From the NCBI RefSeq assembly GCF_024213375.1, contig NZ_JANAVJ010000010.1:1-64000 (forward strand): 64,000 bases of DNA. Direction: 5' to 3'. The notes under the pieces are model-generated. The model saw only the letters and a program-made list of their open reading frames with translations, was not told the DNA's origin and did no database searches. Positions 1-7,550 of the stretch are shown here, piece after piece (position 1 is the first letter of the stretch; the number at the start of each line of letters is the position of its first letter). Source of the DNA: Paenibacillus sp. MZ04-78.2. Lineage in GTDB: Bacteria; Bacillota; Bacilli; Paenibacillales; NBRC-103111. The position numbers were made by a program, and so were the translations under genes.

Positions 1-102
1 CTGTTACTAGGATTCTGGATAAATACGTCTATTTGTCGCGTCTTGATAACCCAAAAGTTGGTTAATCAACAGGCGTGACAAAAAGTATATTTAGTCAGGG
101 GA

Positions 103-1121
103 TTGCGCTTGAACCGTTCATTTTATGCTTTATTGGTCAGCCAAACGGCAACCAATCTTGGCTTTGCGCTCTATACGATGGTTGTGGTCATGCATCTGTA
201 CACGCAGACCGGTTCGACGGCGTTGTCCGCTGCCGTGACGTTAATCAGCGCCATTTCGCGAATGGTCAGCGGCGTTATTTTGCCGTCGTTTGCCGACCGG
301 TTTCGGCTTCCGGTACTGCTGATCTTTTCGCAAACGACGCAACTGGTTGTTCTCCTGTGTCTTGCGCTGATGCTGACGCAGGACGTTTCCGCCTCGAGCT
401 TGATTGTCATCATGGTGCTGCTCGCGATCATTTCTTTTTTTAACGGCTGGTTCTCGCCTGTGAAAAGCTCTTATTTCTATTGAAGCAGCATGAAACGACG
501 GAACTTCGAACGGGACAAGGATTCGTGTCCGGATTAACGGCAGGCTGGAAGATTCTTTACAGGCATGAAGGACTGCGCGTGCTCGTCATGATGGATCTGA
601 TCGAATCTTGGGTCGGCACGATCTGGATCGGAGCCGTCACGTTAACCTTTGTCAAAGAGGCTTTGCACGAAGGAGAAGCCTGGTGGGGGTATATTAACGG
701 CGGTTACTATTTAGGCACCATCGTCGGCGGGTTGATCGTCCTTCGGCTTTCCCGCCGGATGCAGGGAAAGCTGACCATGAGTATGCTGCTGGGAGCGTCT
801 TTGTTCGGTGTGCTGACACTGCTGTACGGGTTCGTATCGAACAGCATGCTGGCGCTGCTGCTCGTCCTGTTGATGGGGCTGGCTTATCAGATCCGCGATC
901 TGGCGCAAGAATCGATGATTCAAAATAGCTCGGACGAGCATACCTTGCTTAAAGTGGCGGCAGCCCGGTCTACCTTGGTCCAGCTCATCTCGATGCTCTC
1001 CATTGCCGTGATCGGAATCGTAACAGACGTTATCGGCGTTCGGTTAGTTTACATCATCTCCGGCTGCGTGCTGCTCGTGTCATCTGTGTACGGGTTCGTG
1101 CAGCTACAGCTTCGAAAATAG
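103..1121 (+). pseudogene. MFS transporter, split by an internal deletion
   Basis: Two consecutive reading frames encode the two ends of one major facilitator transporter. The first (TTG at 103, stop at 483) has an N-terminal half with about four membrane segments and ends just after FNGWFSPVKSS, the place where this MFS class continues into the third and fourth helices of the N-domain. The second (possible TTG at 480, to 1121) restarts in the loop before the C-terminal six-helix domain. Together they give about 339 residues, roughly 70 fewer than a normal family member. I infer a deletion of about 200 bp that also shifted the frame. Two separately translated half-proteins overlapping at ATTGA are possible but unlikely to transport. 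Confidence 0.7.
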
Positions 1122-1160
1122 GGGCTTTGCTGGAGCGCGAACACCTGTAGCGCCCCTTCT
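1120..1160. terminator. Convergent terminator-like hairpin
   Basis: AGGGGC pairs with GCCCCT across about 26 bases, with additional GCT/AGC pairing inside. It lies between the broken MFS gene and the convergent XRE regulator. The T-tract is weak. Confidence 0.45.
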
Positions 1161-1831
1161 CAATCGTTGGCCTGCTCCTCGTATTGCGGGAACAGCAGCT
1201 TGAGCATCCCCAGAATGCGCTCCCGGTCTTGATCGGTGAGCAGGTGGCCGTTGTAGTGAAGGCCGCTCACGTATTGGAGCGACTTGCCGATATCGTACAG
1301 ATGCTCAAGCGTCTGGGTATCGGTTTTTTCGGCGTCCGCTCCTATCGTTCGGAACTGCTCCGCTATGTTTTCCAATTGGCCGATCAGCTTGTAAATCTCC
1401 ACCTTCGGCGGATCTTGCTGAAGCAAAGCTTGCAGCGTGTCCGGCGTAATCTCAAAATCGTCGCCGAAGAACGGGCGATATTCCTGTTCCAATCGTTTGA
1501 TGGCCGTCCGGGGAATGAGGGGAAGGGCATGAACGATCCCGTCGAGGTCAATACCGAGAATATCGAGCAGGTCTTGGAACGCCTGCCGGTACTTGTGGGT
1601 GTCGGCGAGCTTCCGATAACCGGCGGCCGCCATCAGGTCGGCATACTCGACGCCCAGCGGTTCGACCAGCTTCTCCAACAGCTCGGGCGAGGGCATGTTT
1701 TTTTTCTTGCCTGTTTCGATCTGGGACAAATAAGGGTTCGAGTAGCCGATCCGATCGCCCAACTGGGTAAGCGTCAGCCCTTTGGATTCTCTTAAGCTTT
1801 TTAAATAGGCTCCGAATTGCTGAACGTTCAT
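1160..1831 (-). CDS. XRE-family transcriptional regulator
   Basis: A 223-residue DNA-binding regulator. Residues 1-65 are a helix-turn-helix_3 domain (TLTQLGDRIGYSNPYLSQIE is the recognition segment). The remaining 150 residues form an acidic, mostly helical C-terminal domain with no metal-protease motif. The start is supported by AAAGGATG about 6 bases upstream of ATG. It is transcribed away from the ArpU-like gene at 2026, and a long dyad (1872-1917) lies in the shared upstream region. That layout is typical of an autoregulated phage or island repressor. Target genes are inferred from position only. Confidence 0.85.
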   Translation of the reverse strand: MNVQQFGAYLKSLRESKGLTLTQLGDRIGYSNPYLSQIETGKKKNMPSPELLEKLVEPLGVEYADLMAAAGYRKLADTHKYRQAFQDLLDILGIDLDGIVHALPLIPRTAIKRLEQEYRPFFGDDFEITPDTLQALLQQDPPKVEIYKLIGQLENIAEQFRTIGADAEKTDTQTLEHLYDIGKSLQYVSGLHYNGHLLTDQDRERILGMLKLLFPQYEEQAND

Positions 1832-1871
1832 CCGCGCACATCCTTTCTTGTTCTTCTATTATACACTTTTA

Positions 1872-1938
1872 CTTGCTATTAGTAAACAATCTCGCGAATA
1901 TTGTTGCCAATAGCAAGAATGTGTGATAATGTTACTAA
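1872..1938. promoter_or_regulatory. Operator-like dyad and promoter between divergent regulators
   Basis: CTTGCTATTAGTAAACAAT (1872-1890) and ATTGTTGCCAATAGCAAG (1900-1917) form a long, nearly perfect interrupted palindrome. A related half-site, GTTACTAA, follows at 1931. TTGCCA (1904-1909) and GATAAT (1925-1930) could be -35 and -10 boxes for the rightward gene, although their 15-bp spacing is short. A repressor bound to the dyad would cover this promoter. The XRE protein encoded immediately to the left is the natural candidate. Confidence 0.6.
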
Positions 1939-2025
1939 CACAAAACAAGAAACGATGAACAGCAGCCTGCGGAATGCTTGTCCGCAGCAACAATAACGAT
2001 GCGGGTGAATCGAAAGGTGGTCGCT

Positions 2026-2460
2026 ATGAACGATACGCTCACGCTTGCGCAAAAGAAAGCCGTCCGCGCAGCTATGGAAGAACGGCTGGCTCTGTACCGG
2101 AGCTACAAATACAGCAGCTTCGAACGCCGCGAAGCCCGGGTTACCGCCAGCTACGACCCACGGTACCACGGGGCGACGAATGCGGTAAGCGATCCTACCG
2201 CGCAGATCGCGGTGTACAACGTCAACGAGCAAATGCACCGCAGTTACGTGTGCGATTCCGTGGAAATCGCGCTGAGCCTGCTGCCGGACAAGCAGCGGTC
2301 GATCATCGAAACGCGGTATATGCGGCACAATACGCCGACGGATACGCAGGTATGTGACAGGCTGAGTATGTTCAAGGATACGTATGACCGAAACCGGCTT
2401 GCGGCGATGTACGAAATGGCTTTATTCCTGGAAGTGGATTGCGGGTTCGAGCTGACATAG
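2026..2460 (+). CDS. ArpU-like phage transcriptional regulator
   Basis: A 144-residue protein resembling the ArpU/RinA group of late-gene regulators, which have a sigma-70 region-4-like C-terminus. The segment around IALSLLPDKQRSIIETRYM (about residues 87-105) is the 'all positions filled, then helix-turn-helix' pattern of these proteins. The chosen ATG has AAAGGTGG 5 bases upstream; the longer frame back to 1978 lacks a ribosome site. It is the first rightward gene of the phage island and ends just before a bidirectional terminator, so it is expressed separately from the tail operon. Family assignment is moderate; its target is unknown. Confidence 0.6.
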   Translation: MNDTLTLAQKKAVRAAMEERLALYRSYKYSSFERREARVTASYDPRYHGATNAVSDPTAQIAVYNVNEQMHRSYVCDSVEIALSLLPDKQRSIIETRYMRHNTPTDTQVCDRLSMFKDTYDRNRLAAMYEMALFLEVDCGFELT

Positions 2461-2484
2461 CACAGTAAGCAACTGAATTATATT

Positions 2485-2532
2485 GAAAAAAGCCGGTGTT
2501 TCCTACGACTGAGGAGCACCGGCTAACTGTTT
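2485..2532. terminator. Bidirectional terminator
   Basis: AGCCGGTG (2491-2498) pairs with CACCGGCT (2517-2524), preceded by an A-tract and followed by a T-rich stretch. It separates the convergent ArpU-like and ImmA-like genes. Confidence 0.75.
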
Positions 2533-2544
2533 TACTTTCGCTCG

Positions 2545-3015
2545 TTAGATGGTAAAATGCGTGTCTTCGTCTTTCCAGATGCCGGGCTGCCGCTTCGGGA
2601 GGCTCTTTAAATGCGCCACTTCCTGCGGTACGCCGCTGGCTGCCGCGGCTTCGTAGATCGTCATGCCGCCCAGAATGAGTTCGTCGGGCATCAGCAGCTC
2701 GACGGCAAACTGGTTAGCTTCGCTCTCGATCCGGTCGATCGAAACGAGCGTGTTCGTGCGAAGGAAAGGTGTATTCACCTTGGGGTGAAGGAGCACGTGC
2801 CCAAGCTCGTGCGCGCACGTAAAGCGCTGGCCGGATTTATCCAAGCCTTGGTTGATATGGATGAAGCGGATGCGCTTGTACGTGCTGAAGTAACCGAGAA
2901 TGTTGCCGAGCGGCTCAAAGAGAACAAGGATGTTTTTCTGAGATGCGATTTTGAAAGGGTTGTTTGTTCCGTACTTTTTAATCAGTTGCAAGGCTGCTTG
3001 TTTCGAATTTCGCAT
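2545..3015 (-). CDS. immA: ImmA/IrrE-family metallo-endopeptidase
   Basis: A 156-residue zinc protease. The HExxH motif is visible as CAHELGHVLLH (about residues 67-77), followed by the glutamate-rich helix ESEANQFAVELLMPDELI that supplies the third zinc ligand region. In ICEBs1 of B. subtilis, ImmA cleaves the repressor ImmR after DNA damage or a cell-density signal. Here the gene lies 26 bp downstream of an XRE repressor in the same orientation, the same pair order. I infer that it inactivates that repressor to switch on the island. The C-terminus is slightly short but not obviously broken. Confidence 0.85.
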   Translation of the reverse strand: MRNSKQAALQLIKKYGTNNPFKIASQKNILVLFEPLGNILGYFSTYKRIRFIHINQGLDKSGQRFTCAHELGHVLLHPKVNTPFLRTNTLVSIDRIESEANQFAVELLMPDELILGGMTIYEAAAASGVPQEVAHLKSLPKRQPGIWKDEDTHFTI

Positions 3016-3041
3016 CTGTTTTATCTACTCCCGTACCGATT

Positions 3042-3488
3042 TTATTTTCGATATTTGTTCGGGGTAAACTTCTGTTTCGCTAACTGCTTGGCAAGCCGCA
3101 TGGAATTCTCTAGCGATATTCGCAGCAATTCTTTACTCTCCTCATCCAAGGTTTCGCCATGAAAAGCAAGAGCTTCGTCGGACTCGAGATCGCTGAGCAT
3201 TCGTTCAAGATCACGGGCGATGTCCTTCTCTTCTTTGGGTGTCAAGGGAGACGTGCCCCGCTTCTCCTCCATGAACGATACGTTCGGTGAAGGTTCATCG
3301 GACAAGCCCAGAAGGTAATCCGTCGTCACTTGAAAATGGGAAGCGAGCTTGCCGGCCATATCGGCGCTCAGCCGTTTTTTTCCCCTTTCGATCTCGTAAT
3401 AATATTGAGGCGTAATGTTCAACAGCTCGGCGACAACGGTCCCCGCCATATTCCTTGCTTTTCGAATGTCCCGCACCCGATTCCCCAT
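3042..3488 (-). CDS. XRE-family repressor (ImmR-like)
   Basis: A 148-residue regulator with an N-terminal helix-turn-helix (VAELLNITPQYYYEIERG, residues 16-33), the domain end TTDYLLGLSDEP, and an acidic helical tail. The ATG at 3488 is chosen because AAAAGGTGAA lies 8 bases upstream; an open frame extends further upstream without a ribosome site. It forms an operon with the ImmA-like protease and is divergent from the rightward tail-side genes, with a good promoter in the shared region. By analogy with ICEBs1 and PBSX-type elements it is the main repressor candidate for the tail locus. Confidence 0.85.
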   Translation of the reverse strand: MGNRVRDIRKARNMAGTVVAELLNITPQYYYEIERGKKRLSADMAGKLASHFQVTTDYLLGLSDEPSPNVSFMEEKRGTSPLTPKEEKDIARDLERMLSDLESDEALAFHGETLDEESKELLRISLENSMRLAKQLAKQKFTPNKYRK

Positions 3489-3617
3489 AAGACACTTCAC
3501 CTTTTCTGAACTGGCTTTTAATAGAACGCTTGTTTCCATTGTATCAGCTTTTAGCTTAAAAATCAACCTGGAACAACTTAATAATGAAGAAAATGGGAGA
3601 TAAATTAAGCAAATAGA

Positions 3618-3646
3618 TTGTTTTATGGATATATTTGTGCGATAAT
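3618..3646 (+). promoter_or_regulatory. Sigma-A-like promoter for early rightward genes
   Basis: TTGTTT (3618-3623) and GATAAT (3641-3646) are separated by exactly 17 bp. They stand about 100 bp before the first gene of the rightward cluster, in the divergent region shared with the ImmR-like repressor. The region is AT-rich compared with the rest of the window. Confidence 0.6.
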
Positions 3647-3748
3647 TCCTCTATATGCTGAAATTAAGAGATTGTGTTTTTGAAGCTAATAGCTTATTCT
3701 TGGTTTTACAAAACGAACGCTATGCTCATGAATGGAGGCGCCTCGAAT

Positions 3749-4066
3749 ATGACGAATCACGTCCAAAACCTTGAATCTGCAAACGCGGCTCAACCGGTTA
3801 ACCCTGTGAGGGAGCGGCGGCAGGTTGCGGCAAAAACGGTGAAGAGCAGCAAGGCGGAGCAGGCTTACCGTGTGCAAGCAGGGCCTGGGGAACTGCGTCA
3901 ATCGGTGACTTTGGAGATGCTCCGGACGAAGCTTGCCGGGCTCGTTCAAGCCGGACGTCAATGTGAAATTCGGGCGCTCCTCCGGCACTACGGCGCCGAA
4001 CGGCTGCCGGACGTTCCAACGAAATATTTTGACGAGCTGCTCCACGCGGCGGAAAAGCTCGGGTGA
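3749..4066 (+). CDS. Small basic phage-island protein, function unknown
   Basis: A 105-residue protein that I do not recognise. ATG at 3749 is preferred because GGAGG sits 11 bases upstream. The N-terminal 50 residues are polar and low-complexity. The C-terminal half (LEMLRTKLAGLVQAGRQCEI onwards) is predicted helical and ends LPDVPTKYFDELLHAAEKLG. It is followed closely by the sigma-like regulator and is probably cotranscribed with it. Small genes of this type commonly sit between the regulator and structural genes of PBSX-like elements. Confidence 0.6.
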   Translation: MTNHVQNLESANAAQPVNPVRERRQVAAKTVKSSKAEQAYRVQAGPGELRQSVTLEMLRTKLAGLVQAGRQCEIRALLRHYGAERLPDVPTKYFDELLHAAEKLG

Positions 4067-4140
4067 ACGGTGCCGCAAGGTTAATCTGTAAGTTCAATCG
4101 GACATACTTCCAGAGCATGACGAGAGGGGAACAAACCGGA

Positions 4141-4653
4141 ATGATGATGCTTAATGTCGAACTAAATTACGAAAAAATGGCTATAGATCGGCTTCGTGGA
4201 TATAAACGGCTTGTCGGACGAATCAAGATGCTTGAGAAGTTTCCTGTCAGCGGCGGGATGCGTCTCGGCACGATTGTTCAGGATGGACAGCTGCAAGACG
4301 TGCACCGGCAGTGGCGGAAGCTGTCGGCATCCGGCGCAGATCAGGAAGCGCTGCGAAGCACGGAGGCGAACATCAAGGCGCTGTTGGAAGGGCTGTTGGG
4401 TACGTCGGACGGCTATCAGGGGGTATTGGCGCGGATAGCTGAGCTGCAAGAGCTGGAACGGCAAAAGGAGCGAATGGAGCATGCCCTGGACGCTCTGGAC
4501 GATTTGAAACACGAATACGCGCAAGTGCTCAAATTGCTTTACCTGGATGGAAACGAGCCGCATGACATCGCTTGCGAGCTGGGCATCTCCCTATCCACCT
4601 TCTATGGCTGGAGACGCAAAGCGTTGAAGGAATACGGAATATTGATTAGCTAG
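4141..4653 (+). CDS. Sigma-70 region-4-like phage regulator
   Basis: A 170-residue protein with a long central helical or coiled-coil part. Its C-terminal helix-turn-helix (LYLDGNEPHDIACELGISLS, then FYGWRRKALKEYG) resembles sigma factor region 4 and the phage late regulators often annotated as sigma-like or DUF1492-type. The start is one of three consecutive ATG codons at 4141; AGGGGAAC precedes the first by 8 bases. It is followed directly by a terminator. In related phages such a gene precedes the terminase genes; here it leads into tail genes only. Likely an activator of late transcription (inference). Confidence 0.65.
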   Translation: MMMLNVELNYEKMAIDRLRGYKRLVGRIKMLEKFPVSGGMRLGTIVQDGQLQDVHRQWRKLSASGADQEALRSTEANIKALLEGLLGTSDGYQGVLARIAELQELERQKERMEHALDALDDLKHEYAQVLKLLYLDGNEPHDIACELGISLSTFYGWRRKALKEYGILIS

Positions 4654-4681
4654 AGTCGCAGCGGTCTACGGCTCTTTTTTT
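4652..4681 (+). terminator. Rho-independent terminator (copy 1)
   Basis: AGAGTCG (4652-4658) pairs with CGGCTCT (4669-4675) and is followed by a run of T. The hairpin starts inside the stop codon of the sigma-like gene. A near-identical hairpin occurs at 6698. Confidence 0.75.
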
Positions 4682-4862
4682 ACGTTATCGGTCTGCTTGA
4701 TCCGTGCGGCGGGATTCTCCTGTGCTATAATGAAGCTAATTTTCAATAAAGAGGAAACGAGGAGAAATCGATGCTTCAAGAGGATTTGGCCGGTAGACGA
4801 GGAAGAAGACGAGGAACGTTGGGAGGACGATCCCGTCTCCGATCAGGCATTTTACAGATCTT

Positions 4863-4940
4863 AGCCGATTCATCCCTTGCCTTTAGGCATGGGATGAATC
4901 GGCTTAGGACAAGGGCTGTCTTTAGACAGCTTAATTGTCC
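4863..4940. repeat. Left-end hairpins of the IS element
   Basis: The first hairpin pairs AGCCGATTCATCCC (4863-4876) with GGGATGAATCGGCT (4891-4904). It continues after a T-T mismatch into TGCC/GGCA around a TTTA loop. The second pairs GGACAA with TTGTCC and, inside, GCTGTC with GACAGC around another TTTA loop (4907-4940). Subterminal hairpins of this kind are recognised by the Y1 transposase on single-stranded DNA. Confidence 0.75.
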
Positions 4941-5222
4941 TACATTGTTTCATGTTGTTGCAGTTTTTAGGTTTAAACTGACACAATCGGTGTATGGGAT
5001 AACAATATAGAAGAACGACAACAACCGTATCACTCATCAACTATCATTTTGTGTGGTAAAATTAAAAGGTACGACCTCGCAATGTTTTGCGTCAAGAATT
5101 TAAGCACTTGGAGCATTTGCCAAGCCTTTGGACACGTTCCTATTTTGTCAGCACGGCAGGGAATGTTTCGAGTGAAACCATCCAACGTTATGTTGAAGAA
5201 CAAAAGAAAAGGGGGTGAAGCC

Positions 5223-6278
5223 ATGCAAACCGTAACCGTTCAAATTCGAATATTCCCAAACGATGTTTCCCTGCTGAAGGAGATGGGGGACGAATACATC
5301 AAAACGGTCAATCTCCTCACCGAACAAGCGGAAGCATCGGGCGCATTTCCAAAGCTCACCTCCAAGGATGTCGATGCCAAACTTCCATCCGCCGTAAAGA
5401 ACCAAGCCATTCGAGATGCGCGAAGCATTCATAACAAGACGAAAAAGCAAGGAAAACGTCCGGTTCTCAAGCGTAGAGCCTACTACGTCAATAACCAGAA
5501 CTATTCACTTGGTGACCGTAGCGTTGCATTTCCTGTGATGTTGGATGGGAACGTACAGCGGCTCAAGATTTCGGCTCGTGTAACGGAACGCGACCAACGA
5601 TTGCTATCCGGCGGCAAGCTGGGCCTCTTAAAAGTGGTTGAGAAGTCGGGCAAGTGGTACGTACAAATTTCTGTTGAAAGAAAGACAGAACAATCAACCG
5701 GCGATGTCGCGATGGGAATTGACTTGGGCTTAAAAGTCCCTGCCGTTGTTGTCATCTCAACAGGGAAGACGAAATTTGTTGGCAACGGCAGACAGAACAA
5801 GTACATACGCCGTAAATACAAAGAGCGCAGAAGAAAGATGGGCAAGTTAAAGAAGCTGTCAGCGATTCGTAAGCAAGAAAATAAAGAACATCGCTACATG
5901 AAAGACCAAAACCACAAAATCAGCCGAAAGATCGTGAACATGGCGATTGAAGAACAAGTATCAGTCATCAAGCTGGAAAAGCTGACGAACCTTCGCCAAA
6001 CGACAAGAACAAGTCGTAAAAACACCAAAAACTTGCATAACTGGACGTTCTATCAATTGCAAACGTTTATCGCATACAAAGCGGCATTGGCGGGGATCAA
6101 CATCATCGAAGTCAATTCAGCGTACACCTCCCAAACGTGTCCAAACTGCGAGAAACGGAACAAGGCAAAGGACCGAACGTATGAGTGTTCATGCGGGTAT
6201 CGCGCACACCGCGACAGGGTTGGAGCGATCAACATCCTGCGCCAACCTGTGATAGATGGTAACAGTCTATCAGCCTAG
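5223..6278 (+). CDS. tnpB: TnpB RNA-guided endonuclease
   Basis: A 351-residue RuvC-like nuclease. The three catalytic acidic residues are visible in MGIDLGLKVPAVVV (RuvC-I), VIKLEKLTNL (RuvC-II) and HRDRVGAINI (RuvC-III). A zinc ribbon (CPNC...CSCG) lies between the last two, so the protein looks intact. The start at 5223 has an excellent AAAGGGGGTGAAG; the open frame extends 58 codons further upstream but without a ribosome site. TnpB proteins use an RNA from the 3' end of the element to cut the empty donor site next to the TTAC-type motif, which preserves the element. The protein is about 20-50 residues shorter than many TnpBs, mostly at the N-terminus. Confidence 0.9.
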   Translation: MQTVTVQIRIFPNDVSLLKEMGDEYIKTVNLLTEQAEASGAFPKLTSKDVDAKLPSAVKNQAIRDARSIHNKTKKQGKRPVLKRRAYYVNNQNYSLGDRSVAFPVMLDGNVQRLKISARVTERDQRLLSGGKLGLLKVVEKSGKWYVQISVERKTEQSTGDVAMGIDLGLKVPAVVVISTGKTKFVGNGRQNKYIRRKYKERRRKMGKLKKLSAIRKQENKEHRYMKDQNHKISRKIVNMAIEEQVSVIKLEKLTNLRQTTRTSRKNTKNLHNWTFYQLQTFIAYKAALAGINIIEVNSAYTSQTCPNCEKRNKAKDRTYECSCGYRAHRDRVGAINILRQPVIDGNSLSA

Positions 6279-6409
6279 ATAGCTATACGCTCTGATCTAG
6301 GATGAGCTAATGAGCTAGCTCTTAACTTAGCAGTCGGCACAAAACAGAAATGGCCTGCGTGCGTTAACTAGCTAAGAATCCCACGGCTTTTGCCGTGTTG
6401 GAGGCTCAA
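6200..6409 (+). ncRNA. Putative omega RNA (reRNA) and right end of the IS element
   Basis: The region from the last codons of tnpB to the right boundary contains successive hairpins (for example GATAG/CTATC near 6250, and CACGGC/GCCGTG at 6382-6397) just before TCAA. In characterised TnpB elements this region is transcribed as the guide RNA scaffold, and the host sequence immediately after the boundary (here from 6410) serves as guide. The 5' end of the RNA is a guess. Confidence 0.6.
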
Positions 6410-6697
6410 AGCTTCGTTTACTATACGGCGCAAATTTTGCTTCTATATAAAGAAGATATTCGCCGGCTTTGCGATTCGTCGTGTGAGGAAGTGCGGGATG
6501 CCGCTAGGGAACTGCATGCGGAGGTAGCAAGAATCGAGGCTGGGGGCTGAGTTGAGAAAGGCGGGCTTGTTGGAAAAACGTCGGAATATCGCTGCAAATG
6601 CGTTGGAATAACGATGGACAACCTTTGTAACGAAGTGCGGTTTTCCCGTGCTATGATGTTAATGTAAGATAATTGTGCTAAGGGGAACACGAACGAA

Positions 6698-6724
6698 AGA
6701 GTCGCAGCGATGCGGCTCTTTTTG
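6698..6724 (+). terminator. Rho-independent terminator (copy 2)
   Basis: AGAGTCGC (6698-6705) pairs with GCGGCTCT (6712-6719), followed by TTTTT. It shares the first 11 bases of its stem and loop with the terminator at 4652. Confidence 0.75.
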
Positions 6725-6749
6725 CATTCGCTCCGCCGCACAAGATTAG

Positions 6750-6917
6750 GCTTCAGGGGGAGGGAGGATATGGAGCGGTTGCGCCAACTGGTTGGTACAG
6801 TTCAAGCAGGCGATTTCCGGAGCAACCTTTGAGGTGTGCGCCGCTGCCGGGCGGAAGGAAGCGCAGGCTGCGGCAATTCATGAAGCTTCGATTTTCCGGC
6901 TTCTATTGGGGTGGTGA
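6750..6917 (+). CDS. Possible small gene or remnant before the tail terminator gene
   Basis: An open frame of about 55 codons without a standard start ends at TGA 6915-6917, overlapping the next gene. Its C-terminus (ISGATFEVCAAAGRKEAQ, then a helix ending RLLLGW) looks protein-like. A strong ribosome site (GGGAGGGAGG) precedes ATG 6770, but that ATG is in another frame that stops after 20 codons. A frameshift between the two would give one product of about 48 residues. It could be a decayed gene. Confidence 0.3.
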   Translation, partial: ASGGGRIWSGCANWLVQFKQAISGATFEVCAAAGRKEAQAAAIHEASIFRLLLGW

Positions 6918-7348
6918 ACGTGGAAGAAATTAAGCAGGGGATCGCGAAACGGCTCAAGGCATTGTTTCCGGCCGTGAGCGTCTATACCGAACAGGTCGAG
7001 CAGGGCTTCACGAAGCCTGCTTTTTTTGTTCGGCAAACGGAAGGTGCGCAGAAGCACGGAATGAACCGGCGGTATATCCGGACGGGGACGTTCAACATCG
7101 CCTACTTTCCGGTTCCGGGCAGTCCGCAGTTGATCCGCGATTGCGAGACGGTCCGGGATACGTTGTACGAGCAGCTTGAGCTGATCCCGTGGGAAGGTCA
7201 ACCGTACCGCGGCTCGGGCATGCGCTACACGTTGACGGACAACGTGCTTCATTTTTTCGTCAGCTTCGAGGTTCATATGATACGGCTGAAAGAGGCTGTG
7301 CCTACGATGCGAAATTTAGTACAGGAGGAACATATCCGACATGATTGA
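6911..7348 (+). CDS. Phage tail terminator-like protein (DUF6838 type)
   Basis: A 145-residue protein of the type found directly before the sheath gene in PBSX-like Paenibacillus and Clostridium elements. It fits the tail terminator/tail completion role (capping the tube at the head-proximal end). Visible signature stretches are IKQGIAKRLKALFP near the start and LTDNVLHFFVSFEVHMIR near the end, an alternating beta-strand pattern. GTG codons at 6911 and 6920 are both possible starts; neither has a clear ribosome site, and the overlap with the preceding frame suggests coupled translation. In a headless particle this protein would close the tail end. Confidence 0.65.
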   Translation: MVNVEEIKQGIAKRLKALFPAVSVYTEQVEQGFTKPAFFVRQTEGAQKHGMNRRYIRTGTFNIAYFPVPGSPQLIRDCETVRDTLYEQLELIPWEGQPYRGSGMRYTLTDNVLHFFVSFEVHMIRLKEAVPTMRNLVQEEHIRHD

Positions 7349-7550
7349 ACAAAAGACAGGCATGATGGAAGAAACGATTGCGGCTCAGGGGAGCTTGCCT
7401 GCTTATACGAAGCAGCAGTTTTTGGAGTCGAAGCTGTTTACGGCGCAGCAAAAGGATTTGCTGAACGCTCTGCTTCACGATGAAGAAACGTATACGACCG
7501 ACCAGGTCAAACAACAAATCGAACAATTTTTGAATAAGGCGGTGGAATAG
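7341..7550 (+). CDS. Small tail-operon protein, function unknown
   Basis: A 69-residue acidic, helical protein (KQQFLESKLFTAQQKDLLNA in the middle) that overlaps the preceding gene by 8 bases (AGGAGG upstream) and ends directly before the sheath ATG. The tight packing shows it belongs to the tail operon. No family recognised. Confidence 0.7.
   Translation: MIEQKTGMMEETIAAQGSLPAYTKQQFLESKLFTAQQKDLLNALLHDEETYTTDQVKQQIEQFLNKAVE

Larger units (their letters stand above)
4856..6409 (+). mobile_element. IS200/IS605-family element of the TnpB-only (IS1341-like) type
   Basis: The 1554-bp element carries tnpB but no tnpA. The boundaries come from two independent signs. The left flank ends in TTAC (4852-4855) and the right end finishes in TCAA (6406-6409), the cleavage tetranucleotides described for IS608. 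Removing the interval also restores a reading frame across the site. Both ends carry hairpins, and there is no target duplication, as expected for this family. Without TnpA it would need a transposase in trans to move. Confidence 0.85.
4730..6550 (+). pseudogene. Small acidic phage-island gene interrupted by an IS200/IS605 element
   Basis: A reading frame from ATG 4730 encodes a strongly acidic stretch (VDEEEDEERWEDDPVSDQAFY) up to 4855. The frame continues at 6410 with SFVYYTAQILLLYKEDIRRL and ends at a TGA at 6548-6550. The pieces join in the same frame if 4856-6409 is removed, giving about 88 residues. A TATAAT overlaps the proposed start. A better ribosome site (GAGGAG) precedes ATG 4771, which is in a different frame that would end soon after the junction, so the true start is uncertain. 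Product function is unknown; the location is between the regulators and the tail genes. Confidence 0.7.

Noticed and set aside
4863-4904. Rho-independent terminator
   Set aside because: The stem is long and perfect, but no T-run follows and it lies inside the IS left end, where a transposase-recognised hairpin is expected.
5049-5222. N-terminal extension of TnpB from an upstream ATG
   Set aside because: The open frame continues, but the sequence is not TnpB-like and the strong ribosome site precedes ATG 5223.
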